Part shown: positions 24,543-33,659 of the stretch, in pieces
How positions within the stretch are numbered: position 1 is the stretch's first letter
How the letters are laid out: each line of letters begins with the position of its first letter
NCBI GenBank assembly: GCA_000514715.1
Contig: AZWL01000005.1
Location: 186,001-250,000 of the forward strand
Origin: Streptomyces sp. CNH099
Lineage (GTDB): Bacteria > Actinomycetota > Actinomycetes > Streptomycetales > Streptomycetaceae
Reading direction: 5' to 3'
Length of the DNA stretch: 64,000 nucleotides
Program-made: the position numbers and the translations under genes
The notes under the pieces: generated by a model
What the model saw: only the letters and a program-made list of their open reading frames with translations
What the model was told of the DNA's origin: nothing
Database searches by the model: none

Positions 24543-25885
24543 GTTCCCCGCGTTCCACCAGCACCAAGAGCACGAAGCACACCGACACCACCGACAGCAC
24601 CGACAGCACCGACGAAGCCTCCCGGCACCCGGTCTCCCGCCGCCGCCTCGTCGGCACCGCGGGGGCCGCCGGGGCGGCGGGGCTCCTCGCCGGCGGCGCC
24701 TCCGGCGCCGTGGCCGCCGAGGCGCTGCGCGACGAGGCGCCGACGCCGCTGACCTCGATCGGCGCGAACGGAGTGCCGTTCCACGGCCGGCACCAGGCGG
24801 GCATCACCACCCCGCTGCAGGCCGCGGGCCACTTCGCCGCGTTCGACCTCGCCCCCGGCGCCGGCCGCGCACAGGCCGCGGCGCTGCTCAAGCGCTGGTC
24901 GGACACGGCCCGCGAGCTGAGCGAGGGCAGGGCCGCGGCGGACGCGACGGGCAGCGCGCGCGACGCGGGGCCCGCCGGGCTGACCGTGACGTTCGGCTTC
25001 GGACGCACGTTCTTCGACCGCACGGGCCTCGCCGACCGGCGCCCCGCCGGGCTCGAACCGCTGCCCGCGTTCTCCGCGGACGCGCTGGACGCCCGGCGCA
25101 GCGACGGCGACCTGTGGCTGCAGATCGGCGCGGACGACGCGCTCGTCGCGTTCGGCGCACTGCGTACGCTCCAGCGCCGGGCGGGCGACGCGGCGGTGCT
25201 GCGCTGGCAGATGAGCGGCTTCAACCGCACCCCGGGCGCCACGGACCGGCCCCGTTCCGCACGCAACCTCATGGGGCAGGTCGACGGCACCAACAACCCG
25301 AAGCCCGAGGACCCGGACTTCGCCGGGCACGTCTTCGTCCCCGCCAGTGGGGGCAGCCCCACTGGCGGGGGAGGGGAAGACGCTCCGGAGTGGCTGGCGG
25401 GCGGCTCGTACGCGGTGTTCCGCCGGATCCGGATGCTGCTCGACGCCTGGGACCACCTGTCGCTGGAGCGGCAGGAGCGGGTCATCGGCCGCCGCAAGTC
25501 CGACGGCGCCCCGCTGTCCGGCGGGGAGGAGACGACGCCGGTCGACATGAACAAACAGCTCGCGGACGGGTCGCTCGCCATCCCGGGGGACGCACACGTA
25601 CGGGTGGCGGCGCCGGAGTCGAACGGCGGGGCGACGATGCTGCGCCGCTCGTTCTCGTACCACGACGGCTATCTGGACACCCGGGACGGGCCGGTGCCGG
25701 ACGCGGGGCTGCTGTTCGTCGCGTGGCAGGCGGATCCGCTGAAGGGCTTCGTGCCCGTCCAGCGCAAGCTGGACCGCGGCGACGGGCTGTCGCGCTTCCT
25801 GCGGCACGAGTCGAGCGGGCTGTTCGCGGTGCCGGGCGGGGCGGCGGCGGGCGAGTACGTGGGCCAGCGGCTGCTGGAGGGCTGA
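24539..25885 (+). CDS. dtpA: Tat-exported DyP-type heme peroxidase (DtpA-like)
   Basis: 448 residues from the GTG overlapping the copCD stop by 4 bp. The leader is Ser/Thr/Asp-rich, then SRRRLVGTAGAAGAAG, a twin-arginine signal. DyP marks are GQVDGTNN (GxxDG, catalytic Asp), AHVRVAAPE (proximal heme His) and MLRRSFSYHDG (distal Arg region). In S. lividans the equivalent DtpA works with Sco and ECuC in the copper pathway maturing GlxA. Other annotators may call it EfeB-like. A GC-rich palindrome at 25339-25370 adds a Gly/Ser/Pro stretch between conserved strands. Confidence 0.9.
   Translation: MSSPRSTSTKSTKHTDTTDSTDSTDEASRHPVSRRRLVGTAGAAGAAGLLAGGASGAVAAEALRDEAPTPLTSIGANGVPFHGRHQAGITTPLQAAGHFAAFDLAPGAGRAQAAALLKRWSDTARELSEGRAAADATGSARDAGPAGLTVTFGFGRTFFDRTGLADRRPAGLEPLPAFSADALDARRSDGDLWLQIGADDALVAFGALRTLQRRAGDAAVLRWQMSGFNRTPGATDRPRSARNLMGQVDGTNNPKPEDPDFAGHVFVPASGGSPTGGGGEDAPEWLAGGSYAVFRRIRMLLDAWDHLSLERQERVIGRRKSDGAPLSGGEETTPVDMNKQLADGSLAIPGDAHVRVAAPESNGGATMLRRSFSYHDGYLDTRDGPVPDAGLLFVAWQADPLKGFVPVQRKLDRGDGLSRFLRHESSGLFAVPGGAAAGEYVGQRLLEG
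25339..25370. repeat. Perfect 14-bp-arm palindrome inside dtpA
   Basis: Arms CCCCGCCAGTGGGG (25339-25352) and CCCCACTGGCGGGG (25357-25370), 4-nt loop; GTCTTC/GAAGAC further out extend it. It is in frame. CACTGGCGGGGG (25360-25371) recurs at 38859-38870 in the ABC permease gene, so it may be a small dispersed element. Confidence 0.6.
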
Positions 25886-25989
25886 CCGGGGGCGTCCGCA
25901 TGATCGTCCGTTACCCGGACGGGCACCCCGCGCCCCGCGGCCGTGGGTATCGTGGCCGTCTCGCCGACCGTGCACGAGGAGCCGCCGCC

Positions 25990-26925
25990 ATGTCCGCCAG
26001 CCGCTTCACCTATCTCGGCCCCGAGGGCACCTTCACCGAGGCCGCGCTGCGCACACTCCCCGAGGCGGCGACACGCGAGCTGGTGCCGATGGTCTCGGTG
26101 CCGGCGGTGCTGGACTCGGTGCGCAGCGGGGAGGCCGCGGGCGCGCTGGTGCCGATCGAGAACTCCGTCGAGGGCGGCGTCACCGCCACGCTGGACGAGC
26201 TGGCGCTCGGCGCGCCGCTGATGATCTACCGCGAGGTGCTGCTGCCGATCGCGTTCGCCCTGCTCGTGCGGCCGGGGACGCGGCTCGCGGACATCAAGAC
26301 CGTCACCGGGCACCCGGTGGCGCAGCCGCAGGTGCGGCGCTGGCTGGCCGCGCACCTGCCGGACGCGGTGTGGGAGTCGTCGGCGTCCAACGCCGACGGT
26401 GCGCGGCAGGTGCAGGAGGGCCGGGTGGACGGGGCGTTCGCGGGCGAGTTCGCCGCGTCGGTGTACGGGCTGGAGCCGCTGGTCTCGGACATCCACGACG
26501 CGGAGAACGCCGAGACCCGGTTCGTGCTCGTCGGCCGCCCGGCGCGGCCGGCGGCGCCGACGGGCGCGGACAAGACGTCGGTCGTCATCTGGCTCGGCGA
26601 CGACCACCCGGGCGCGCTGATGGAGCTGCTGCAGGAGTACGCGGTGCGCGGCGTCAACCTGCTGCGCATCGAGTCGCGGCCGACGGGCGAGGGCATCGGG
26701 CGCTACTGCTTCTCGGTCGACTGCGAGGGGCACATCACCGACCGCCGGGTGGGCGAGGCGCTGATGGGGCTGAAGCGGGTGTGTCCGCGGGTACGGTTCC
26801 TCGGCTCGTACCCGCGCGCGGGGCTGTCGCCGGCGGACGTGCAGCAGCTGCGGCCGGGCACGTCGGACGCGGACTTCACGGAGGCGTCGGACTGGCTGAC
26901 GCGGAGTCTGGACGGCCGCGCCTGA
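25990..26925 (+). CDS. pheA: Prephenate dehydratase
   Basis: 311 residues; ATG with GAGGAG upstream. Converts prephenate to phenylpyruvate in phenylalanine synthesis, cytosolic. The catalytic domain (1-185) starts TYLGPEGTFTEAAL, has VPIENSVEGGV and the diagnostic NAETRFVLVG. The ACT regulatory domain (about 195-275) carries HPGALMELL and GVNLLRIESRPT, the ESRP motif for phenylalanine feedback. It follows the copper operon with a 104-bp gap and its own promoter (TATCGT near 25948). The gap to serS downstream is unusually long and rich in DnaA boxes. Confidence 0.96.
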   Translation: MSASRFTYLGPEGTFTEAALRTLPEAATRELVPMVSVPAVLDSVRSGEAAGALVPIENSVEGGVTATLDELALGAPLMIYREVLLPIAFALLVRPGTRLADIKTVTGHPVAQPQVRRWLAAHLPDAVWESSASNADGARQVQEGRVDGAFAGEFAASVYGLEPLVSDIHDAENAETRFVLVGRPARPAAPTGADKTSVVIWLGDDHPGALMELLQEYAVRGVNLLRIESRPTGEGIGRYCFSVDCEGHITDRRVGEALMGLKRVCPRVRFLGSYPRAGLSPADVQQLRPGTSDADFTEASDWLTRSLDGRA

Positions 26926-26933
26926 CCTGGGGT

Positions 26934-27403
26934 CTGTGCACAGCTCAGAGAGTTATCCACAGGGGGTGGCCGTTGCCTGTGTATAACCTGGGCGCCCGGA
27001 CGGGCGATGTCGACAAATCTGTCTAGTGACTGATTCCGGGCGTACAGCTGCTGAGATGCTTACTCGTCACGGCAATTCCCTTGATCCACTCCAAGGCGGT
27101 AGGCAATTCCGCTCCAAAGGGTGTGTAGTCGGGGCGGCAACGGGGAATTTCTGCGCCAGCACCGGCCGCGCGAAATGATCTTCCCCGGCTTCCACAGGCC
27201 GCCCGCCCCACCTGTGGATAACTTTGGGGATCCGCGGCCACCTGTGGAAAAGGGTTCCCCAACTGCCGTGCACGCCCCAGACTTAGGCGGGTCCAGGCAA
27301 GCCTTATGTCCTAATTGCACCATCCCGCACCTTTTCTACGCGCGCTGGAAAGTGAGCCCCCGCGAATCGGGTCTATTCGCTGCAAAACGCTGAGAAATCC
27401 ACA
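26934..27403. other. DnaA-box cluster in the pheA-serS gap
   Basis: The 529-bp gap has no plausible gene. Boxes: TTATCCACA at 26953-26961 (plus strand, perfect); TGTGTATAA at 26978-26986 (minus, perfect as TTATACACA); TGTGGATAA at 27213-27221 (minus, perfect); TGTGGAAAA at 27243-27251 (minus, one mismatch). Weaker TCCACA cores lie at 27191-27196 and 27398-27403, and CTGTGCACAG at 26934-26943. The gap is less GC-rich than its surroundings and repeats GGCAATTCC (27071, 27102). DnaA binding is inferred from consensus. No replication gene is near, so it looks like a titration or modulating site, not an origin. Confidence 0.75.
27362..27380 (+). promoter_or_regulatory. Small hairpin upstream of serS
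   Basis: GCGAAT (27362-27367) and ATTCGC (27375-27380), 7-nt loop, 75 bp before serS. It may end a transcript from the gap or bind a regulator; weak evidence. I see no T-box features. Confidence 0.3.
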
Positions 27404-27442
27404 GCGGTGGAAATCGGCTTCGAGCCGGTCCGCGGACCCCGG

Positions 27443-27448
27443 TAACCT
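27443..27448 (+). promoter_or_regulatory. Leaderless -10 of serS
   Basis: TAACCT, 6 nt before the GTG start; no Shine-Dalgarno is present. Confidence 0.55.
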
Positions 27449-27454
27449 GGCTCC

Positions 27455-28744
27455 GTGATTGACCTTCGCCAGCTCCGTGAGGACCCCGACCGAGTGCGCG
27501 CGTCGCAGCGCGCCCGTGGAGAGGACGTCGGCCTCGTCGACGCGCTGCTCTCCGCCGACGAGCGGCGCAGGTCGTCCAGTACCCGCTTCGACGAGCTGCG
27601 GGCCGAGCAGAAGCAGCTCGGCAAGCTGATCCCGCGCGCCCAGGGCGAGGAGAAGCAGGAGCTGCTGCGGCGCACCGGCGAGCTGTCCGCCGCCGTCAAG
27701 GACGCCGACGCCGAGCAGGACGAGGCCGCCGCCGAGACGCAGCGGCTGCTCCTGCGCCTGGGGAACGTCGTGCATCCCGACGTGCCGGTCGGCGGCGAGG
27801 ACGACTTCGCGCTGCTGGAGACCGTCGGCACCCCGCGCGACTTCGCCGCCGAGGGCTTCGAGCCGCGGGACCACCTGGAGCTGGGCCGCATCCTCGGCGC
27901 CATCGACACCGAACGCGCCGCCAAGGTCTCCGGCTCGCGCTTCTACTACCTGACGGGCGTCGGCGCCCTGCTGGAGCTGGCCCTGGTCAACGCCGCCGTC
28001 GCGCAGGCCACGGCCGCCGGCTTCACCCCGATGCTCACCCCCGCGCTGGTCAAGCCGCGCGCCATGGAGGGCACCGGCTTCCTCGGCCAGGCCGCCGAGG
28101 ACGTGTACTACCTGGAGCGCGACGACTTCTACCTCGTCGGCACCTCGGAGGTCACGCTCGCCGCGTACCACATGGACGAGATCATCGAGGCCGACCGGCT
28201 GCCCCTGCGCTACGCCGGCTTCTCGCCCTGCTTCCGCCGCGAGGCGGGCTCGCACGGCAAGGACACCCGCGGCATCATCCGGGTGCACCAGTTCGACAAG
28301 GTCGAGATGTTCTCGTACGTCGCCCCCGAGGACGCGGAGGCGGAGCACGCGCGGCTGCTGGAGTGGGAGAAGCAGTGGCTGTCGGCGCTCGGCCTGGCGT
28401 ACCGCGTGATCGACGTGGCCTCGGGCGACCTGGGCGCGTCGGCGGCGCGGAAGTACGACTGCGAGGCGTGGATCCCGACGCAGGGCAGGTACCGCGAGCT
28501 GACGTCGACGTCGAACTGCGGGGAGTTCCAGGCCCGGCGGCTGTCGGTGCGGATGCGCGACGGGCAGGGCCAGAAGAAGTCCGCGCGCCCGCTGGCCACG
28601 CTGAACGGGACGCTGTGCGCGGTGCCGCGGACGATCGTGGCGCTCCTGGAGACGCACCAGCGGCGGGACGGCTCGGTGGCGGTGCCGGAGGTGCTGCGGC
28701 CGTACCTGGGCGGGCGCGAGCTGCTGGAACCGGTCGCGAAGTGA
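27455..28744 (+). CDS. serS: Seryl-tRNA synthetase
   Basis: 429 residues from GTG. Class II synthetase charging tRNA-Ser (and tRNA-Sec where present). The N-terminal coiled-coil arm (about 30-105) reads the long variable arm of the tRNA. The core has motif 2 [21 protein letters not shown] and motif 3 [17 protein letters not shown], plus [11 protein letters not shown]. There is no ribosome-binding site, and TAACCT 6 nt upstream indicates a leaderless mRNA. The stop overlaps the next start (GTGA), so the HAD phosphatase is translationally coupled. Confidence 0.97.
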   Translation: MIDLRQLREDPDRVRASQRARGEDVGLVDALLSADERRRSSSTRFDELRAEQKQLGKLIPRAQGEEKQELLRRTGELSAAVKDADAEQDEAAAETQRLLLRLGNVVHPDVPVGGEDDFALLETVGTPRDFAAEGFEPRDHLELGRILGAIDTERAAKVSGSRFYYLTGVGALLELALVNAAVAQATAAGFTPMLTPALVKPRAMEGTGFLGQAAEDVYYLERDDFYLVGTSEVTLAAYHMDEIIEADRLPLRYAGFSPCFRREAGSHGKDTRGIIRVHQFDKVEMFSYVAPEDAEAEHARLLEWEKQWLSALGLAYRVIDVASGDLGASAARKYDCEAWIPTQGRYRELTSTSNCGEFQARRLSVRMRDGQGQKKSARPLATLNGTLCAVPRTIVALLETHQRRDGSVAVPEVLRPYLGGRELLEPVAK

Positions 28745-29550
28745 ACGCCCCCCTGCCGTACCGGCTCGTCGCGACCGACCTCGACGGCACCCTGCTGCGC
28801 AGCGACGAAACGGTCTCGCCGCGCACCCGCGCCGCCGTCGAGGCGGCGTGCGCGCGGGGCGCGGCGCACATCGTCGTCACCGGCCGCGCCGTGGCCTGGA
28901 CCCGGCACATACTGGACGGGCTGGACTACGACGGCCTGGCCGTCTGCGGCCAGGGCGCCCAGGTGTACCACGCGGGCGAGCACCGGCTGCTGACCTCCGT
29001 GACGCTCGACCGGCGCCTCGCCGCCGACGCCGTGGCCAAGCTGGAGGCGGAGGTCGGCGAGGTCGCGGTGGCCGCGAGCACGGACGGGCTCGCCGGCGAG
29101 GTGCTCTTCGGCCCCGGCTTCCGCGCGGTGGCGCGGGAGGACCTGCCGGTCCGCCGGGTGGCGGACCGGGACGAGCTGCTGGCGCAGCCGATCGGCAAGC
29201 TCTACCTCCAGCACCCCGAGCTGGACGACGACGCGCTGACGGCCGCGGCCCGCGAGACGGTCGGCGACCTCGTCGGGGTGGTGCTCGCCGGCGCCGACAC
29301 CGTCGAGATCCTGCCGCACGGGCTGACCAAGGCGACCGGGCTGTCGCTCGCGGCGCGCCGGCTCGGCGTGACGGGGGCGGAGACGATCGCCTTCGGGGAC
29401 ATGCCGAACGACATCCCGATGTTCCGCTGGGCCGGGCACGGGGTGGCGATGGCCGGGGCGCACCCGGAGCTGGTCGCGGTGGCCGACGAGGTCACGGCGT
29501 CGAACGACGAGGACGGCATCGCGGCGGTGCTGGACCGCGTGTTCGGATAG
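28741..29550 (+). CDS. HAD-superfamily Cof-type phosphatase
   Basis: 269 residues from the GTG overlapping the serS stop by 4 bp. HAD motifs: ATDLDGTLL (nucleophile Asp), VVTGRA (motif II), a conserved Lys in LTKATGLSL, and [11 protein letters not shown] (motif IV). The large C2B cap fits the Cof family, which dephosphorylates sugar phosphates, FMN/PLP or other metabolites. The substrate cannot be told from sequence. Linkage to serS is conserved in streptomycetes, but I know of no proven functional tie. Confidence 0.9.
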   Translation: MNAPLPYRLVATDLDGTLLRSDETVSPRTRAAVEAACARGAAHIVVTGRAVAWTRHILDGLDYDGLAVCGQGAQVYHAGEHRLLTSVTLDRRLAADAVAKLEAEVGEVAVAASTDGLAGEVLFGPGFRAVAREDLPVRRVADRDELLAQPIGKLYLQHPELDDDALTAAARETVGDLVGVVLAGADTVEILPHGLTKATGLSLAARRLGVTGAETIAFGDMPNDIPMFRWAGHGVAMAGAHPELVAVADEVTASNDEDGIAAVLDRVFG

Positions 29551-29678
29551 GCACCGTACGCCGCGGCCGGGGCAACCAGCCGGGCGGCTCCGCGGGGCCG
29601 TTGGGTCCTGAGTAGGATCTGGGTTCGCTCCGTGCAGGGGGCATCCGATTACGGGGATCCAGCGAGGGGGACGGCGGG

Positions 29679-31673
29679 ATGGACGTGGGCGGGCTCGACC
29701 GGATCCTCAGGCCGCTGGGCGCAGACGACCCCCGGACGGTGGCCGGATACCGGCTGGCCGGCCGGCTCGGCGCGGGCGGCATGGGCAAGGTCTACCTGTC
29801 GTACACGCGCGGCGGCCGGCCCGTGGCGATCAAGGTGATCCGGCCGGAGTTCGCCGACGACCCGGAGTTTCGCCGCCGTTTCGCACAGGAGGTGCACGCG
29901 GCGCAGCGCGTCCAGGGCCTCTACACCGCGCCGGTGGTGGACTCCGACACGGAGGGCGACCAGCCCTGGCTGGCCACGGCGTACGTGACCGGCCCCGCCC
30001 TGGCCGACGTGGTGACGGAGGAGCGTCCGCTGCCGCTGGACAGCGTGGTGCTGCTCGTCGCCGGGGTGGCGGAGGCGCTGACCGCGATCCACGGCGCGGG
30101 GGTGGTGCACCGGGACCTCAAGCCGTCGAACGTCCTGCTGGCCGCCGACGGCCCGCGCGTCATCGACTTCGGCATCGCCCGCGCCGCCGACGCCACCGCG
30201 CTCACCGGCAGCGGGCTGCTGATCGGCACCCCGGCGTTCATGTCCCCCGAACAGGCGGCGGGCCGCAAACTCACCCCGGCCACCGACGTCTTCGCCCTCG
30301 GGCAGGTCGCGGTCTTCGCCGCCACCGGGCGGCCGGCGCACGGCGAGGGCCCCTCGCACGCGGTGGTCTACCGGATCGTCCACGAGGAGCCCGACCTGAC
30401 CGGGGTGCCGGACGTCCTGCGTCCGGTGGTGGACCTGTGCCTGGCGAAGGACCCGGCGGAGCGCGGGGCGCTGGCGGAGATCATCCGTGCGTGTGAGACG
30501 GCGGGCGGGCGGACGCAGCTGCGGATCGGGGAGGGGTGGCTGCCGCCGCCGGTCGCCGCCGCGATCACCGAGCGCACCCGCGGGGTGGCGGCGCCACCGC
30601 CGGCCGAGGCGGCCCCGCCGCCGGCCCAGCCGCCCGTTCCGGCCGCGCCGCCGACACCGGCGGCTCCCCCGACGCCCGCGGCGCCGCCACCGCCGAGCGC
30701 GGCACCGGCGCCGGTAGCGTCCCCGGCGCAGAGCGCTGTGCCGACGCCGACCGCGGCACCGGCGGACGCCACGCCGCCGACGCCGCCCGAGACGCCGCCG
30801 ACGTCCTCCGAGACGCCGCCGCCCGCGGCGCCGTCCGTACCGGGAACGCCGCCCGCCCCGGCCTCCCCGGCCGCGCCGAACCCTCCCGCCGCGCAACCGC
30901 CGCCCGCCGCGTACGCCGAGACGACGCAGACCGCCGCCGCGGCCCCCGTCCACCCGCCCACCCGGCAGCGGCCCGCCCCCGGCGCCCGCCGCCCCGACCC
31001 GCCCCACCCGCGGCCGGGGGTGCAGGAGCAGCCCGCCCCGCGGCCCCGCAAGCGGCGCGTCGGACTCTTCGCCGGCCTGCTGGCCGGCGCCCTGCTCCTG
31101 GGCGCCGGCGGCGGCGCGTACCTGGTGAACACCCTCCAGGACGACGACGCCAGCGGCGGCAGCAGCGATACGGGCCGGCAGGACCGCTCCTCGGACGCCA
31201 AGCCCCGGACCGACGACGACGGTGACGGCAAGCAGCAGGACACCGGCGGCACGCAGCCGGACGAGGACCCGACCGCGAGCGCGCCCCCCGCGGACCCGGA
31301 GCCGGCCGCGTACGACGGCATCGAGCTGCCCGCGTCGTACCACCTCAGCCTCAACGACGAGCCGCTCAGGCCGGAGTCCGACGGCGACGGCGACATCGAG
31401 TACGCCACCGGGCCTTATCTACAGACCGACCACGGCAGGTTCGTCCTGCTCCAGCCCACCGAGGAACCCGCGCTCGACACCTGCCGCGAGGTCACCCGCT
31501 ACGCCGAGTCGATCTACCTCGGCGACGTCGAGGAGGGTGCGCACATCTGCCTGGAGACCCAGGCCGGGCACGTCGCCCTGATCACGTTCCAGGGTCTCTC
31601 GCCGCAGAGCGACCCGAGCAGCTACGTCGTCCTCGACGTCACGGTCTGGCGGAACGACACCGCGCAGCCGTAG
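29679..31673 (+). CDS. Membrane Ser/Thr protein kinase with Pro-rich linker
   Basis: 664 residues, ATG with GAGGGGG upstream. Kinase domain about 24-280: Gly-loop GRLGAGGMGKVYLS, Lys52, HRDLKPSN (Asp146), DFG (163-165). Residues 305-445 are a Pro/Ala/Thr-rich linker. One TM (about 466-486, LFAGLLAGALLLGAGGGAYL) leads to an Asp/Gln-rich stalk and a small outer domain (about 545-664) with a Cys pair (DTCREVTRY, AHICLETQ), likely a disulphide. That ectodomain recurs in streptomycete kinases, but its ligand is unknown. Monocistronic; its stop is 3 bp from the convergent exporter gene. Confidence 0.9.
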   Translation: MDVGGLDRILRPLGADDPRTVAGYRLAGRLGAGGMGKVYLSYTRGGRPVAIKVIRPEFADDPEFRRRFAQEVHAAQRVQGLYTAPVVDSDTEGDQPWLATAYVTGPALADVVTEERPLPLDSVVLLVAGVAEALTAIHGAGVVHRDLKPSNVLLAADGPRVIDFGIARAADATALTGSGLLIGTPAFMSPEQAAGRKLTPATDVFALGQVAVFAATGRPAHGEGPSHAVVYRIVHEEPDLTGVPDVLRPVVDLCLAKDPAERGALAEIIRACETAGGRTQLRIGEGWLPPPVAAAITERTRGVAAPPPAEAAPPPAQPPVPAAPPTPAAPPTPAAPPPPSAAPAPVASPAQSAVPTPTAAPADATPPTPPETPPTSSETPPPAAPSVPGTPPAPASPAAPNPPAAQPPPAAYAETTQTAAAAPVHPPTRQRPAPGARRPDPPHPRPGVQEQPAPRPRKRRVGLFAGLLAGALLLGAGGGAYLVNTLQDDDASGGSSDTGRQDRSSDAKPRTDDDGDGKQQDTGGTQPDEDPTASAPPADPEPAAYDGIELPASYHLSLNDEPLRPESDGDGDIEYATGPYLQTDHGRFVLLQPTEEPALDTCREVTRYAESIYLGDVEEGAHICLETQAGHVALITFQGLSPQSDPSSYVVLDVTVWRNDTAQP

Positions 31674-31676
31674 CGT

Positions 31677-32432
31677 TCAGCTGAGGATCATCGTGAGGGC
31701 GGCGGTGGTGCCCACGGTGACGATGACGGCGCGCATCAGGGTGGGCGTCAGTTTGCGGCCCAGGTGGGCGCCGAGGATGCCGCCGATGATGGAGCCGGAG
31801 GCGATGATGCCGGCCGCGGTCCAGTCGACGTCGGCGACGAGGATGAAGACGATCGCGGCGACGCCGTTGACGAGCGCGGCGAGCACGTTCTTGACGGCGT
31901 TGAGGCGCTGGATGTCGTCGCGTACGAAGGCCCCGAACAGGCCCATGAGGATGACGCCCTGCGCGGCCCCGAAGTAGCCGCCGTACACGCCCGTGCCGAG
32001 GATCGTGAGCCACATCGGGGCGCCGCCGTCCGTGTCGCAGTCCTCGCCGCGCCGGGCGAGGCGGCGGCTGAGGACGGGCTGGAGGAGGACCAGGGCGCAG
32101 GCGGTGAGGATGAGGCCGGGGACCACGGCCTGGAACGTCTCGGCCGGCAGTTGCAGGAGCAGCAGCGCGCCGGCCAGGCCGCCGAGGACGGAGGCGGTGC
32201 CGAAGCGCAGTATGCGGCGGCGCTGGCCGCGCAGCTCGCGGCGGTAGCCGTAGACGGCGCCGAGGACGCCGGGGACGAGGCCGAGGTTGTTGGAGACGTT
32301 CGCGAGGACCGGGGGGTAGCCCAGGGCGAGGAGGGTGGGGAAGGTGATGAGGGTGCCGGAGCCGACGACCGCGTTCATGCCGCCGGCGGCGAGTCCGGCG
32401 CCGGCGAGCGCGACGGCTTCCAACGGTTCCAC
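31677..32432 (-). CDS. TauE/SafE-family anion exporter
   Basis: 251 residues from the GTG at 32432, preferred over a GTG 57 bp upstream because GAGGA precedes it and the usual family length is met. Eight membrane helices in two halves; the family motifs are GGMNAVVGSGTLITFP and NVSNNLGLVPGVLGA in the first half, and GVYGGYFGAAQGVILM plus LNAVKNVLAALVNGVAA in the second. Relatives export sulfite, sulfoacetate or other organosulfonates. The divergent LysR regulator may control it. Convergent with the kinase gene. Confidence 0.88.
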   Translation of the reverse strand: MEPLEAVALAGAGLAAGGMNAVVGSGTLITFPTLLALGYPPVLANVSNNLGLVPGVLGAVYGYRRELRGQRRRILRFGTASVLGGLAGALLLLQLPAETFQAVVPGLILTACALVLLQPVLSRRLARRGEDCDTDGGAPMWLTILGTGVYGGYFGAAQGVILMGLFGAFVRDDIQRLNAVKNVLAALVNGVAAIVFILVADVDWTAAGIIASGSIIGGILGAHLGRKLTPTLMRAVIVTVGTTAALTMILS

Positions 32433-32602
32433 GGCGTCCTCGTTCCGTAGCTGGTCGGCGTTCCTCCGGTCGACCGGCGTTCCCGCCACCGGCCGGTCCC
32501 GGTGGACCCCGTACGTCGTGCGGCCGGACCCGGGTGCCGGGCGCCGCGAAGATCGTGGTCATCGTGGGCGCGACGATCCGCCCAAGTCAATCCTCGGGTG
32601 TT

Positions 32603-32627
32603 CTTGGGCGTACCCAAGGGCTAGCTT
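32603..32627. promoter_or_regulatory. LysR operator and leaderless -10
   Basis: CTTGGG-CGTA-CCCAAG at 32603-32618 is a perfect inverted repeat; another CCCAAG lies at 32581-32586. TAGCTT (32622-32627) stands 7 nt before the LysR ATG. The palindrome covers the -10/-35 gap, as expected for autoregulation. Confidence 0.6.
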
Positions 32628-32634
32628 GACGCGC

Positions 32635-33525
32635 ATGACTCTGGACGATCTGCGGGTGTTCGTCGCCGTGTGCCGGGCGGGGAGCCTGAGCGCGGTGGCG
32701 CGGGAGCTGGGCTGTACGCAGTCGGCCGTCAGCCAGCACGTCAAGCGGCTGGAGCGGGAGGTCGGCCTCAGCCTCGTGGAGCGGCATCCGCGCGGCGTCG
32801 TCCCCACGCACGCGGGCGAGCTGCTGCGCGGCGCCGCGGCCGAGGGCATCGGCGGCGTGGACCACGCGCTGCGGCGGCTGCGCGACCTCGCACGGGGCGA
32901 CGGCGGGTCGGTGCGGGTGACGACGGGGGCGACGACCGTACGGCACTTCATGTCGTCGGCGGTCGTCGCGTTCCGGGAGCGGTATCCGCAGGTGAGCCTG
33001 GAGTTCCAGACGGAGAACTCCAGCCGCGGCTGCGTCGCCGCGCTGGCCGCCGGCGGCGCCGACCTGGCGTGGATCACGATCTCCGCGCCGGTACGGGGCG
33101 TGGAGCTGCGGCGCGCGGCGGAGCTGCCGTGGGTGCTGGCGGTCCGGGAGGGCGATCCGCTGGCGGCGCGGCCGGCGGTGGGGGCGGCGGACCTGGCGGC
33201 GGTGCGGCTCATAGGGCTGCCGGGGAACTCCAGTTCGCGGGCGCATCTGGAGGCGTGGTTCGCGGAGTCGGGGGTGCCGCTGCCGGCGTTCGACACGTCG
33301 GTCGCGGACTGGGACACGGCGATCCTCCTCGCGGAGCTGGGGCTCGGCTACGCCGTCGTACCGGAGCTGCCCGGCTGGCGGCACGGGCGGCACCCGGGGG
33401 TGCGCCTGGTGCCCGTACCGGAGCTGCCGCCGCTGTGGGCGGGGTGGGCGGTGCGGCGGTGGGCGGCGCTGTCGCCGCTGGCGCGGGCGTTCGCGGACAT
33501 GGTGGCGGCGGGGGTGGAGCCGTAG
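32635..33525 (+). CDS. LysR-family transcriptional regulator
   Basis: 296 residues. N-terminal winged HTH: LDDLRVFVAVCRAGSLSAVARELGCTQSAVSQHVKRLE, then the linker helix. The effector domain starts near 88 (GSVRVTTGATTV) and ends LGLGYAVVPELPGW. There is no ribosome-binding site; TAGCTT 7 nt upstream marks a probable leaderless transcript. It is divergent from the TauE/SafE gene, and a LysE-type exporter gene lies downstream on the same strand; either may be the target. A perfect palindrome sits in its promoter. Confidence 0.9.
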   Translation: MTLDDLRVFVAVCRAGSLSAVARELGCTQSAVSQHVKRLEREVGLSLVERHPRGVVPTHAGELLRGAAAEGIGGVDHALRRLRDLARGDGGSVRVTTGATTVRHFMSSAVVAFRERYPQVSLEFQTENSSRGCVAALAAGGADLAWITISAPVRGVELRRAAELPWVLAVREGDPLAARPAVGAADLAAVRLIGLPGNSSSRAHLEAWFAESGVPLPAFDTSVADWDTAILLAELGLGYAVVPELPGWRHGRHPGVRLVPVPELPPLWAGWAVRRWAALSPLARAFADMVAAGVEP

Positions 33526-33659
33526 CGGCGGACGGGTTGCGGACGGTTTATGGACCGGTGATCCCGTCCTCCTTTGGCTCTGCCGGTCAGGCCATCGGTG
33601 GGCGAGGGTGGGTGGCGTTCAGTGGCGTACAGCCGCCATCGCCGTCGCCGGAGGCCTCC

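Noticed and set aside
27060..27323. Small minus-strand frames in the pheA-serS gap
   Set aside because: No ribosome-binding site, no domain, and they cover the DnaA boxes.
26926..27454. Chromosomal origin oriC
   Set aside because: Too few boxes and no dnaA, dnaN, rpmH or parAB nearby; a DnaA-titration or modulating site fits better.
27303..27454. T-box riboswitch for serS
   Set aside because: No T-box core sequence or specifier stem; only one 6-bp hairpin and a leaderless-type promoter.
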